From Cyanobium sp. E1_MAG_00006 (GTDB lineage: Bacteria; Cyanobacteriota; Cyanobacteriia; PCC-6307; Cyanobiaceae), in assembly GCA_027488975.1 (NCBI GenBank), contig JAIYAQ010000006.1, positions 109,640-173,639 of the forward strand: a stretch of 64,000 bases of DNA, in the 5' to 3' direction. The position numbers were made by a program, and so were the translations under genes. The notes below the pieces were generated by a model. It did no database searches. It was not told the origin of the DNA and worked only from the letters and a program-made list of their open reading frames with translations. Each line of letters opens with the position of its first letter. Position 1 is the first letter of the stretch. Shown piece by piece: positions 62,101 through 64,000 of the stretch.

Positions 62101-64000
62101 CTGTCTATCTCAGCAATGCTGACGTGATTGTCAATGGTGGAGACAATAGTGACAATCTCACTTTCATCGGTACCCGATCCGCCGACATTCTTGCCATCAA
62201 CAGTTCCACTCTGCTCGGCGCCGGTCGCGCGGTGAGCTTCAGTCCCACCCTGGAATCTTTGCTAGTGGATTCCGCTGAAGGCGACGATGCGATCAGTATT
62301 CTTGGCATTCAGAGCGGGCTTGCCGCCAGCATCTATGGCGGCTTTGGCTCTGATTCCATGTCTATTGCCGGTGATGTGATCATCACACCACAGAAGGGAT
62401 CAGGCATCGCCAGCATCTCTTCCCTCGGCTCCCACACCGCTTCCAGCACCGCCATCTTTGCCGGCAGCTTGCAGCTTGATGGCAACAGCTCCAATGGTAA
62501 TAGTTCCATTTGGAAGCAATCGGGGCTGCTGCCCGGAACCCGCAGGCTGCCCTCTGAGGCAGCCATCATCTCGTCATTTGCTCCGACTGAGGCCCTCAAT
62601 CCAACGGATCGCCTCACCGTTTATGACGACAAGAGCAATCAAAACACCTCAGCAACAGTCAACAGTGGATCGCTCGCTCTTAATAGCAAGACTTACAACC
62701 ACAATGGTTTCGAGCAGCTCGAAGTTCTGCTAGGCCAGGGTGATGACACGATCAATGTTGCTTCAACCTTGCGTCCAGCTGCTGCGGGCCTCATCACCCT
62801 CTCGGTGATTCACGGCGGCGGCGGCAACGACAACTTCGTTGTTACCCGTCAGTGGGCCGACGCTATCGATGAGACGAGTCGCCTTCTGCTCTACGGCGAT
62901 ACCACTGCCGATGGATTGAGCTATACCCGCTCCTCATCGCCTTCCGCTTCTGGCTACAGCTTCTCGGCCGGAGGCAATGACAGGCTGGATGCTTCCGGCT
63001 CTAATCTAGGTGTCGCCTTCTATGGCGGCTCCGGCAACGACCATGCCACAGCCGGCAGCGCGGCTTCCATCCTTGCCGGTGGTTCCGGCAACGACACGCT
63101 CCTGGGTGGCAGCGCTGCGGACCTCTTGATCGGTGATGGGGCGCTGATCACCAACTGGGCTGATTTCTCCTTCCGGCTGGTGCAACCGTCGGTTCAGTCC
63201 CTGCCTGCCAATCCCCTCGGCCAGGTGGACTATCTGCTGGCAGGCCATGACAGCCTCAGCGGTGGCGGCGGCAATGTCCAGGATCTGCTGATCGGTGATT
63301 ATGGCCAGCTCACCCTTGGCTCTAATGGCTCCTGGTGGTCCCCCCTGGATTCCTGGATCAGCCTCAGCAGCAGCAACACCAACGGCGGCAACGATTCACT
63401 TGTCTCCACCGGTGGTGACGACATCCTGATCGCAGGCGCGGGCGAAGACTCGCTTGACGGCAGCTCCTCTAGTGCCGATCTCGCCCTCATCGGCGACAAC
63501 GCCACCGTCTTCATCAACCGCTCTGCCAACGAACTCACGATCGAGTCGTCTAACTCCGCAGGCGGCAGGGATACCCTCACCTCAGGCACCGGCAGAGACG
63601 TTCTGCTCGGTGGCTCCGATGCCGACACCCTCAATGCCGGCAATGGCAACAACATCTCCATCGGTGATCACGCCAGGCTCATCCTCAGCAGCCTCACCCG
63701 GAGCCTCAGATCACTGACTTCGATCCTGTCTCTTGCCACCACGGGCGGCAACGATGTAATCACCACCGGCGAAGGCAACGATCTACTCGTTGGTGGGGCG
63801 GGCAACGACTACCTGAGGGGTGGCTCTGGCAACGACACTCTCGATGGAGGCGAAGGCAATGACACCCTCGCCGGTGGCAGCGGCAATGACACGCTCGATG
63901 GCGGAGCCGGCATCGACACGGCGGATTACTCGCTTACCAGCGGCGGAGTGACGGTTGACCTGAGGCTGGCGACCGGCAGCGCTACGGGTGATGGCACCGA
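35160..64000 (+). CDS. Giant repetitive surface protein: DUF4347 N-terminus, multiple repeat families, RTX repeats (3' end outside window)
   Basis: One frame stays open from the ATG at 35160 to the end of the window, at least 9,613 codons (roughly 1 MDa). No Sec signal peptide is seen. Residues ~95-260 are a DUF4347 domain (HILTHGASGVIVLGENEI with His166; DILLYGCNIAAGETGRQF with Cys209; DVAASTDISGSLSDGFNLIL), common at the start of cyanobacterial giant exoproteins. Next come a calcium-binding-like region (GSGDDIVKLG, ~300-900), GDAVxY/TYYV repeats (~930-2240), an Ala/Gly/Val/Ser-rich repeat array (~2640-6160), beta-rich adhesin-like segments (~6160-9200) and RTX nonapeptides (from ~9215), still going at the window edge. 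RTX plus no signal peptide points to type I secretion. Base composition is mosaic. Likely a cell-surface protein; function inferred only. Confidence 0.93.
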   Translation, partial: MDGLISASTRTSLLPAAWPDWPGLSEDNPLRLAATLPLVSHLPVPESSSSGLSQAESGLSAVALATNGLSVIGDGLNSAIGADAITGISASQIIQDGRIAPHPTNILFVASDLLASVQGIDSSITGPDTDFVISSLDQSRSFVDQITGKLQGFGDGSIGDLHILTHGASGVIVLGENEINRNALLANSESIGSWKSKFSKNSDILLYGCNIAAGETGRQFINELASLSGADVAASTDISGSLSDGFNLILETATGMVDSQLDPAWLSLDTPLGPSAITDATTNIYQVSAATTRLDLSVTTDSSESVGLIRAYDSLGNSVDIGTRIKSFSAFTIDASALTASITVSISSTLQDIRKVTSSIVILTGSGDDIFDFSALGSTADASVLVLNAGAGNDQILLRSSSLTESNIADTVEITGAGSGSINGLGIFSGFETLLTGSGDDIVKLGYEASGIAIDLGDGNDAVGGPSFTTSVASFNGAQAAITFTADADRGDTLARAGGWSGVSAGQYVRVSGTSLKPENITAPGLLWRIESISGNTLTLESKGTLVSEVATQGDVIVDVVAAASSTWQINGAGSGDLRKSGDTSSRVSFSNVETLAGGDFADVFQFTSSTASLAGGIDGGRQVLPSVYRDSLDIAATGSALTVDLYSQTLKTSGSTQLSGFINIANFIGGGGQADTLKGPGNANQAIDWMITNVDDGTISFAGNELYRFTDFGNIIGRNDVADSFELQSTARITGTLDGGTGSEDSLFYWDNATGGLAVLIPASTNSVGSITVSTGLASYVTNYSNIDPAFSSSNSGDSITADGTALRDYIEVDYNSSNQKLYLNFYFLNNAGTGASGSAYNSIDITDASKVEAYGRGGNDLIVVKGIPAISGFKGSLGLYGGSEDSFTAGVTDPFNDSVVLDGDIYTSGGDIDVFADNIKVSEGVTLSTLVTSPFTNKLNALTFKRSDLTSGTRFAVSNNFVEGQIVVLSEESAAASKTSNRITGLTLGQTYYVKDQTSSGFKLAATRGGSALTGLSIADGSDVDQLYRFTPSTGLSFKHPTLTNGLFGFGNDFKDGEAVRFAAPTGSSITNLVSGNTYYIRDRQDNSFKLAATENGTAIDGLVYSGNGLFSLTPIGYKSDLLRGENWQAWGEQKAGSLNLSVRELSSAELENLLPFGYIQKSVSITLEKNTTLLGNEVNIEAKALDLTLAETLGQQGTRAAMLDGAGGMLSSLLALPVKAIQKNAGAKIVINEGSVIRSIDSLMIKAEAKANASGKAISQLFSLGYTGATATADVQIKSGADLKSGGPLVIESSGTSIADIKTATERSEDFKVPSVIKSAAGSAGISRADLTSSVTIANSARVYGGRTVNIRALGEQQSGADATAAMNADGTAALALAIDLSKANVIADIAGKITSDQSTPGGEVVKFEFDPTVKAADYDLETGSGVVSARIYADNSSLGTSASTVRVRGGVVKRSDHSFTADKLANNTFSFSNSNFSDGEAVIFDAPTGSSISGLIGGGTYYISGRNNNGFRLSTTPGGAALSGLTASGSGTFKFRQLIMPEDIIFKYVGAADDPATSGTTERFKTIDLRSTNFRDERLWQVTTEPVGYVDINNNRITRYDVSTGATNFVAISGDEITYERRGGNSIGGLEPRTYFVIALEDDTTTAINESHYFKLARSDEHARDTSNAVDLKSESLFGQTVSLNTRTFSTSDVRGSSIYLPGAGDKFVHGQSVIYREPGRSDADKLIERSDGVFVWQSPNSTIDGTVYTPLLAGLEHGSMYFVLTATNEFNTDGNSRLLTGQTIELGALEKEVLGGVARIQITPSATATSTWSGTNPSLTAIDANTNRLTTASAHGLNTGDVVTYDPLTSDPLSGLERNRTYGVLKHDNTQLALGESFASSSIDLAKDLITFASAHHLVSGDAVVYRAGTQPIGGLNDGGTYYASVVDELRIRLFASRDLALDYSLRGVKVVIPEITAASGTFNASNSFANGDAVTFKNVAETFTSNQVDIGALNIKPADLAGGSTFNLDNDFQNGDAVVYLKGSATPITGLTDGTTYYIANRTSSTFQLATSQALAHLGNVLSSLSAAAGSGGDLVYRDLRAIDDSSIRNGGSADTIYLSSTPFADGASVIYRKPTNRGAFVLDGLTNGATYTVDVVHTYADGGCLIRLLSLGNVVSLRPYADAEQALLDSGAIEGDALPDHQLIPLAINNLTDENTYYIVNRTDTSFQLAATRSGPAITNLTLNSATNPGALFTLVPGAIDLTSIGNSVAANHQLQLDLDGSLVGSDQRLIKPASTTSGFSLAAAQIMDTTFYTAGVKTELVSTNAASASSGDSEDPEAGSFGASNIGKLVLSPGGAVFDLAFGKLMDKYSSNSNKGNSNSKKSLQVAGALAFSDVEHTVKTLIRTTASLGSNDDMELTSDISQTSQLAAESTTEEEKDSKGKSVEGSASTSVSAAVVVGLLNNSAEVIVEDNASLNAGRALVIHALVDYPFLAQPDALVPLKVADLEDMILSSDATAGLGKFLDGTFGLKTTLQSSLNTWVSSNSSAKDVGLAGSINFMQFNNVAQAIVGEGVRINQDPFYRAAYNGSNLVPTSDDIYDNINRSTHDNNVDEQVVTVEASNRMQWLDMTGNFQLPSLGLNFNKRGILDPDSGSKGSSGGKAGVGGSIAIRLLNTTTNAQIKSGAQVYSGSNSGLNLKAKEAILVGALVQAGGSAGSVGVAGSVSYFEQDSAINAQIGTRVTIEGGRVDVQAISLETLMNVVGGVTASKALGVGLAVAINDVDRKTKATIGEMDLSRSGALDTAATTTINVKGAVTARASTSGGIYSFVVAGSKANSKVTPADQAGGSGSGVQGATSTDPLAGVSLPALSTNPASKASTPPAAQAQQQKATSGIGIAGAAGVNLVTDVTQASMANVVITADALEVKANNQSNIIAASGGGAFAFSDSGTTAGGLAGAFSWNQVNQQADALLRDGTVNLRRTVDPEALIGSYATQRLTITADNRSNIWSMAVGLAGSSAGGGTTPSTGNTNAVGVAGSVSLNQQTGTTRARLIDSSITTNSGGTGRGDVRIRAQDGATIFALAGAVSISLAKGSTSGATAASAGAAIAVNKVSGTTEAKVQSSTVLIDANAYSRFELTANFKGAIKAFTVAGAGAMASGGSSGSGVSGTLAGAGSVNVIDASTTASLNSTTLTTPGTVAVLANDTSTIIAGAGVVAVSIGVSASSGTAAGVGLGASFAVNSIGSSGNRSTLTALIDGSNLSVGGTASSGQVSAQAVRVEANAEATIFSVAAGAVVGAASGNTGTAVAGSGAGSASVNETYKTTTARISSSTVTTAAAGAGLAVLASNDSSIRATAGTVQLQLSRSTSGSAGGLGLGISLSINTISDTALAAVDNSTINVNGAVSVEAKSVEADIRALSFGVAVGASQTASGSFSFAANATGAVSLNEISNTVEARIRNDAAVGAANNKTFTATGVISLKASDNSLIDATAIAASASIALGGDTSAAISIGMALAENTIANTVKASIINTAVANNGNALNLEASSSGSIKAIVVAAAASVAGGKTNGIAVAGGSAVATNVILTDTTASAEGSQLGRSGAAYGVGTVSIKATSTGEINAEVGAIAVAAAYGATTGVGVAIGVSVARNYIGWNPAAVNTAANYDSSSTSVGTLATGQTVKISSGALDGEVYEYIGTTRSSVDLSVENYRDTSSWKHRGVNSQSADVQAVLLNSSITSSGALSLEASSTASIKATIWAAAVGLAGGGTTGVGVSGAGVYADNRIKTVVKAAIEGDGSNAATDGISASSISLLASDSASIDARAQAVAIAAAFGGTSGVAVALGISLAFNEVDVDSQAYIKDADEGLITTGAISVRALSQGRDLGTIATGGSLTTTNLDDATRTDQDNPNTSGTNEETLDRSGDQATLTALANALVTKGVDVLPDYEYTSTNSYGVSVQEGTRVRVGNLVYRYIAGTGGVLNLSSQNYSDTTKWAAYELKVSQIEPGKRWSVLAGNGSTYTLTMEGSNLRVSGNTINASASATSLALGLGGTTGIAVSGAGAYAQNVVLSRARAFGDNSVLKADGAVDLSASSTSGIAATISSFALSVGGGGTTGAGVSIGAAIARNAIGVSIDGDLSTPTGAIEAYLNNSSLSNSTGTGSSGLLSITATAAQGIQAVVLSTSVALAGGGTTGVGLAGSGVEATNKIAVKVGSWIEADRSSGLAAAGLNLTATDRSAINSEAGAVALAAALGGTGGVAISVGVSLARNTIANQVLAEIKNADGDGNTSTADFGIRAGGSGISLIADEQAWIRTNASAAAITAAFGGTAGVGLSGAGAEANNVILTSNQARVSGSLISSNGKVDVKATNTAAIDATIESSAFSLAVGGTVGVGASIGAAVAHNSIGWAATSTNPTYTTANNPDSISNGNTVGIEAGARGGQVYRYIGSSSLARPSSGSDASRWLKRLNFSDTSLWELVSLSKVGSPTTAQILNSAVTASGALTLDAISHQTINARVKSGSVALSGGQVGVALSGAGSSAENRIAAQTSATIEGDKDNRGISSGSLTITAENRSAIEADVQSSAVAASVGVVGVGLAVGISLAQNRIDADVLASITDVDAGVSSGAISIRAKEFATIRASSAAAAVAIAAGAVGVAVSGGGGDAVNVISGSAKATITNSVVTSSGAVEIAANNSSTINAEIKASAVSVAGGVYSGAIAIGVATARNFIGYALDGSDDAVDVAATITNSRINATGSLSVLADSTASIKAEVKASANAVAAGGLAVGAAATGASSDNRIRTLIKASVNGDTVASVHGINAGSVLVRAQDTSSIRAITATSAVAVAVGAFSGGLTIGVGLARNTIDNEVEASVLNVDGSSSTSDYGLTTTGDITVQAVSQSTIEARASASSVAVGVGLVGVAVSGAGAESTNVILSKTYAKVQNSDLTSGRDVAITSANTSTITADIVSAATSVGAGAIGVGVSIGTSLARNLIGITAAGSNDLFETVATSSNSSINAVRNLTITANSTATIRAKVDSASVAVAAGGLVGVAMGGAGASADNRIALLTKATIEGDKDNRGISSGSLTIKAEDGSLINADVLSSAVSATVGAVGVGLAVGVSVAQNQIDADVLASIINVDAGVSSGAVSITAQESAVIEASCAAAAVAIAGGVVGVAVSGGGADALNVISGGAIATIEGSLVSSRGGLTLKAENSSSIDAVVRASAVSAAGGALSGAIGIGVSLARNLIGRGLDGGDDALAVRASINNSSVDAAGALSLESVSEADIEAKVEASAVAAAGGGIALGGAGAGASTENTIRTLIKALVDGDSVGGRHGINASSARIRAEDVSTIRALTGSSGLAATAGGLAGSVAIAVGLARNTIDNEVEASVLSLDGSPALSGDAGLSTAPDYISTAGTVALQANDRVQIASNGITPRFDTSSLGSSNGVKKLALQQGDLVRFEVDYDSAPTAGSANPVPLRTGNFVQRLSSGGTGGEVGAVYRYIGDSVPSMNAEDLIDLSAANYGDTAKWQKVNGTAGAVYRYAGASSSFDFDYSNTSATLVKDSTRVRKGDLVYLYKGDNRSAVNLAEDDEYDASNWELIGIDIRAQDFSNASNWTQVGGNAGAIYLYKGSAASRDLRAQNYADSSLWELMSVGDIRIEAVSRATIDARASAASVAAALSGLGSLSLSGAGAESTNVILSKVRATAQNSDLRTAGDLVISADDISTITADIVSAAVAVSGGALAFSAAVGASLARNLIGYTATGTQDSLEVSATATNISAVVGRNLSLSASENATIEADVVAAAVAVAGGAIGLSGAGAGSHTVNRISTRVRAGIDGSRTNPIEVGARAVISATDTSTVTAFAGAASVATSVGVVASGSLAIGVAIADNSIGNVVEATLSGVTLSGAAGGVSLVADEAATVGARAQASAVSASYGGVSLSGGGARTRADIGSITGARITGSTLTLSGDLSLRAEDTSRASSRVDVTSVSFGVIAAAAAGSDAAATLTPTVDASVSNSTIDAASLSILASADPSAAVEARGFSLSSGASVGVSKAVAIVTPTITASLGSSGSGRIRAASVQVSARQITPGDTVNQDRSASAKATGSAGGLLLGFDATFTQAINNGSVSAYLANNSTLDITGLTTVEASNNTQQYAESTSDAFGLIAVGVTKAEARAATATKAYLGTGVRLTGGGLSVIAEGNDTNITSTVAGAGGLGAGASVQASTTNNSTVTAEIEAGSAGRIIDLSSRGNGQFSLQATHIATFNARQRANASGFISGAGANTSHNITSNVTAAIANGVVIKAKTIEVDAVNSIAKPSWSGGSANLDGAAKALASGAGVGSSTNLSLTTLINVGDADLIATEDASAASVLRLEARNRFDAVERMAFQAAGLGSGVSMNTSIKALTDIARVQIGSGALLRAAGKATISARGGADITIAASAEANGAVGVVKGDSTIDLRPLNEVLIGNNARIIAADDLWISAGTSADYQYDFYSLKANFDSYSQAAIPVDDIDAHAYVFSRNNITINTGALLQSAGDLRLHAEKLGYNDLTARAKGHSWAANAFSSPSTAENGDLLSESQALITNNGTVETGITRNQSLRLTAWDPATQRITGYIASQGIAEKAIATARSGNNISETSFTLTYDGIDYTVNVGASNQSTAAALASHIQSAVNAAIGTNGAVLVTTNSSGVIGFDLPAGANHVLGSFDPGFTTQSVDVKSGLFSQLTYAQQQKSLYPNNATLQSFYANEITRITNELTALGLMERVDSNGNTVNSGGTLVPVERSSFAVVINPINASAGEIDIRSDQVAGSGRWIAPGDVNVTITNDTAAFLQIRGITISQGSGGLRFNGEALDGATLSARNQSLNAKNQGNVDLDNQYNRSSLSDSIGSRATAAFAEAPSPSSAGSPSITIENTFIPGSRYANINTVAAGYDDSTWNDITILGSAGAGIGINAPTANLTIKMPTAGKGDYYQYGSITTASTSIVAGGAIYIGPVSQHEVSGKPYTAWAGVTTGTYSGSGQSTAQWVKRATNISSPYAPGGVGLFADRIVVEAEYLNINGTIQSGRDNLSLNLNATTQAEITRMLATPGTPSRFLLREATNINPGFLVFYNKGANGQPGYIEVGDAGIRGGYIELTGKILSTAGGTVRALGGYGNITVNNSTNNDLVLNGLDASKRGTGVILIKDKARGNPLVSLYESTGEGIYQNGALTSSTLGNTFTYDVANNWRYGWTVGLSLETVSRSSISSSSWLFFDLGSNFKGPWQTTEVRDKPTLQSESAYYYLDNNIGENSANDDYTYQLVENRDPGPVRETSKRVTKTWYGKKTVHVSYMQVTGVTQEIRHSIEADRDVSLQFYGASEGRIDIASTGTGKVTLKGQVLNPTGATTISSNRSIESQGDNALVAGRQLTLAASNSIGAAATNPIRTRVTDTVLGDKDNFGVRVIAGGSEKKNYIYNGVGGLNATSTGGSIFIAEQQNDLPIHQIKALAGGNVLLSAPGSIKAANSAVNTAVTTSIDAGTITLLAGRSLDAILPEGGTSAEPTVAIGSATYTTTAKGAGGIGTASNRIILNSGLISPNTGKVSAAASGDVYLREADGDLRIHSISSGGRVDLHIPNGHLIDANRIASRDDRTYEQLKGGVWADLSLTRDTGALAKIEAAKVTLRATKESEYETYWSWRGQQSNPSTFDSDFIPVSSAEEAWYREYYAGLGYNAASIDTAITTLRNSRKQQYADLHAKYGSYGSAYQSQSRVELSSLQLATDNSDRILFAAPHGYINGDKVVYRSNGNNAIQLSNGSSLVDGGIYYVRDVDATSLRLAASATGAALDLKSAQSLDTQFGSQILRKGFIYELSAEEESALTSSFKIWSESELLFAVNEGLLKEVSDTTVLVEDPNITAASITVNASGQIGQASGVMDIDLLALKEPGVTQTMTLNGSSLTRTVGDWSSNFAAGKQIFLEGSQAGNSGAYVIVNKSGKTLNLQQVGGTAVSFSAETVNATVSITLTDDERVNLAAAERGDLSYLSKKPLSIIANFVVSNNTLTRQSGSLDTTSFSSVFAVDDKVQVVGTSSNATFKSNYLEVAAVSANSLTFKSLRPLVANENRVTVSIAPVATVASTAVTARINLVDDVNVSVTGTIDVVAGRQLFLGSEGNGNLGTITAGDETTGAEARLKFGGSLARVSNATATQIVRSADLVLEASGGPIGSSANPFTINLLGSGVLTARSSADIYLRESAGNLQLASVFAASGLIDLSTAVGSIVDGVNNDYVKIKAPQIRLNAVGGTIGELDDYLETDVSYDLLTGADFNVSGSGTGSLTLTADQSIWLNELQGNLAIRNVLSRTGDVDLKAYGSIIDAVDLSNELNPNSSQVAVSSSKSGIDITARSIRLESLYGGIGEAGNELDINSSYSDAGTLTIAGTKGDVRLIEVTGDLNLNTIYGGPDLNGEPTTTYLSALTGRILNRSVDGSANIRSGRTWLYASGTIGESGLAIHSITSALEAVSTTGLVNLSNTGLLQLGGITASQSSVDASGTVSILAHSPIIIAKNVKAGGDLTIVADDSADIGDDVTISTGIVLESTGGNIDIIAGDNLTIQSGVTIKAKNRVVLVADLRKDENESATVLGDISISSSIIESTDSFVTFRSSGATTISNSTLKGRSIAGTTDQRDLAIDASSFLQVSGDLSGDLTLTSGRDLAIRAAALTVTGSNKKLSLRAARDLSTTTASTLVSAGDIELFSDYLGVTDAEGSILTVRGSVKATRSITIAGGREDDVITLKDLSKLEGKTTVYGARDTLAGGGDSFIITDLPGGTDITIDGRGGSDQYTITVQGTVALAPDYSIYLLDTGTDGSDQATIQTNLTASTADAVLVRSVASLPGITTNAKLGLLAFLIPDSSDYKSVDQRVYLSSNLESLSLSTGAGGDRIWIDDTVCSLDVDAGSGSDLFVSGQVTADSSDNPGVALTTGVQHTTTLRGGGGDDQFVVHSNSAALTLEGGSGNDQFTILSYATTSSTSNPASSVYLSNADVIVNGGDNSDNLTFIGTRSADILAINSSTLLGAGRAVSFSPTLESLLVDSAEGDDAISILGIQSGLAASIYGGFGSDSMSIAGDVIITPQKGSGIASISSLGSHTASSTAIFAGSLQLDGNSSNGNSSIWKQSGLLPGTRRLPSEAAIISSFAPTEALNPTDRLTVYDDKSNQNTSATVNSGSLALNSKTYNHNGFEQLEVLLGQGDDTINVASTLRPAAAGLITLSVIHGGGGNDNFVVTRQWADAIDETSRLLLYGDTTADGLSYTRSSSPSASGYSFSAGGNDRLDASGSNLGVAFYGGSGNDHATAGSAASILAGGSGNDTLLGGSAADLLIGDGALITNWADFSFRLVQPSVQSLPANPLGQVDYLLAGHDSLSGGGGNVQDLLIGDYGQLTLGSNGSWWSPLDSWISLSSSNTNGGNDSLVSTGGDDILIAGAGEDSLDGSSSSADLALIGDNATVFINRSANELTIESSNSAGGRDTLTSGTGRDVLLGGSDADTLNAGNGNNISIGDHARLILSSLTRSLRSLTSILSLATTGGNDVITTGEGNDLLVGGAGNDYLRGGSGNDTLDGGEGNDTLAGGSGNDTLDGGAGIDTADYSLTSGGVTVDLRLATGSATGDGT
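37960..41870 (+). repeat. Repeat family with GDAVxY ... GLxxGxTYYV ... FxLA units in the giant protein
   Basis: Roughly ten diverged units of about 65-100 residues. Examples: DFKDGEAVRFAAPTGSS then LVSGNTYYIRDRQDNSFKLA (38.3 kb); NFSDGEAVIFDAPTGSS then GGGTYYISGRNNNGFRLS (39.6 kb); DFQNGDAVVYLKGSATPI then LTDGTTYYIANRTSSTFQLA (41.2 kb). The pattern suggests a small beta-sandwich or hairpin unit. GC content here is lower than in the rest of the gene. Confidence 0.8.
48720..50270 (+). repeat. Super-repeat copy 1 (517 codons, eight units)
   Basis: Starts at NRIAAQTSATIEGDKDNRGI and ends before the next NRI. Eight N-x-I units. Landmarks recur exactly 1,551 bases later: IEGDKDNRGISSGSLTI (48750 and 50301), VEASVL (49689 and 51240). 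Confidence 0.88.
50271..52562 (+). repeat. Super-repeat copy 2, interrupted by a ~744-base module
   Basis: Aligned to copy 1 at an offset of 1,551 bases up to about 51290; after the inserted module the landmark GAGAESTNVILSK (49866 in copy 1) recurs at 52161, an offset of 2,295, i.e. 744 bases more. Confidence 0.82.
51290..52040 (+). repeat. Inserted module with YRYxG ... NYxDxxxW tokens
   Basis: About 248 codons containing VYRYIGDSV, DLSAANYGDTAKWQKV, VYRYAGASSS, VYLYKGDNRS, IYLYKGSAAS and LRAQNYADSSLWELM. The same token, single, occurs at ~46170-46260 (VYEYIGTTRSSVDLS), ~47000-47090 (VYRYIAGTGG) and ~48420-48540 (VYRYIGSSS). The module looks like a separately moving repeat placed between N-x-I units. 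Confidence 0.75.
57986..57993 (+). repeat. G8 tract inside the giant gene
   Basis: Eight G residues encode part of Lys-Gly-Gly-Val. A one-base change would shift the remaining part of the protein, including all RTX repeats, out of frame. Confidence 0.85.
58345..58570 (+). repeat. Isolated copy of the GDAVxY/TYYV unit
   Basis: DRILFAAPHGYINGDKVVYR followed by GGIYYVRDVDATSLRLAAS matches the unit family of 37.96-41.87 kb but lies some 16 kb downstream, after the Ala/Gly-rich array. Confidence 0.7.
62800..63955 (+). repeat. RTX (hemolysin-type) calcium-binding repeats
   Basis: Runs of GGxGxDxLx nonapeptides: GGGGNDNFVV, GGSGNDTLLGGSAADLLIGD, then at 63.78-63.91 kb a dense block (EGNDLLVGGAGNDYLRGG, SGNDTLDGGEGNDTLAGG). 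Separate short blocks are joined by LIGDxAxxxx segments. The last block ends GAGIDTADYSLTSGG, typical just before further C-terminal sequence. These bind calcium and mark type I secreted proteins. Confidence 0.92.

Noticed and set aside
1..64000. CRISPR arrays, rRNA, insertion sequences
   Set aside because: No spaced direct repeats, rRNA signatures, or transposase motifs with terminal repeats were seen; the repeats in the giant gene are coding and diverged.

Overview
The window looks like a chromosome segment of a high-GC picocyanobacterium of the Synechococcus/Cyanobium type. This rests on the style of the housekeeping genes, tight ATGA-type gene overlaps, several HIP1 octamers (GCGATCGC, e.g. 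at 2973, 8102, 8918, 27540, 28635 and 47469) and a cyanobacterial NHLM-type HlyD. No search was run, so the genus is an inference.

Layout. (1) 1-13.9 kb is mostly core and transport: end of an NAD(P)-dependent dehydrogenase, pgk, a small operon usp-rbgA-rluD, two paralogous small membrane proteins, a TolC-like outer-membrane protein, a convergent operon (fused DppD-DppF-type ATPase, NHLM-type HlyD, small membrane protein), a bifunctional Rel/SpoT, a MazF-like toxin with a ribbon-helix-helix antitoxin, and a class II aldolase family protein. (2) 13.9-18.7 kb is a run of short exported proteins of no family I recognise, each with a signal peptide, three of them in an overlapping operon. (3) 18.7-33.8 kb is a glycan locus: a GT41/OGT-like glycosyltransferase, a Maf/DUF115-type transferase on the opposite strand, and a tightly overlapping + strand operon for a pseudaminic-acid-type nonulosonic acid (pseB, pseC, aldo/keto reductase, methyltransferase, cytidylyltransferase-aminotransferase fusion, PIG-L deacetylase, PseG-GNAT-formyltransferase triple fusion, second formyltransferase, GNAT, pseI). 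(4) 33.8-35.2 kb is a lower-GC, gene-poor stretch with one small exported Cys-repeat protein. (5) From 35,160 to the end of the window runs one uninterrupted reading frame of at least 9,613 codons, encoding a DUF4347 domain at the N terminus, several families of internal repeats and RTX calcium-binding repeats near the end of the window.

Working hypothesis. The sugar operon makes a CMP-activated, probably N-formylated and methylated, pseudaminic-like sugar. The Maf-like and GT41-like enzymes are candidates to attach it to exported proteins. The nearest candidate acceptors are the giant RTX surface protein and the small exported proteins. Maf enzymes are classically flagellin glycosyltransferases, but no flagellar gene is visible here and picocyanobacteria have no flagella. 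The arrangement recalls the giant SwmB protein and S-layer glycoprotein SwmA of swimming marine Synechococcus, but that link is inference. Poly-C tracts (C8, C9, C10, C11) lie in or beside these genes and could act as slippage switches.
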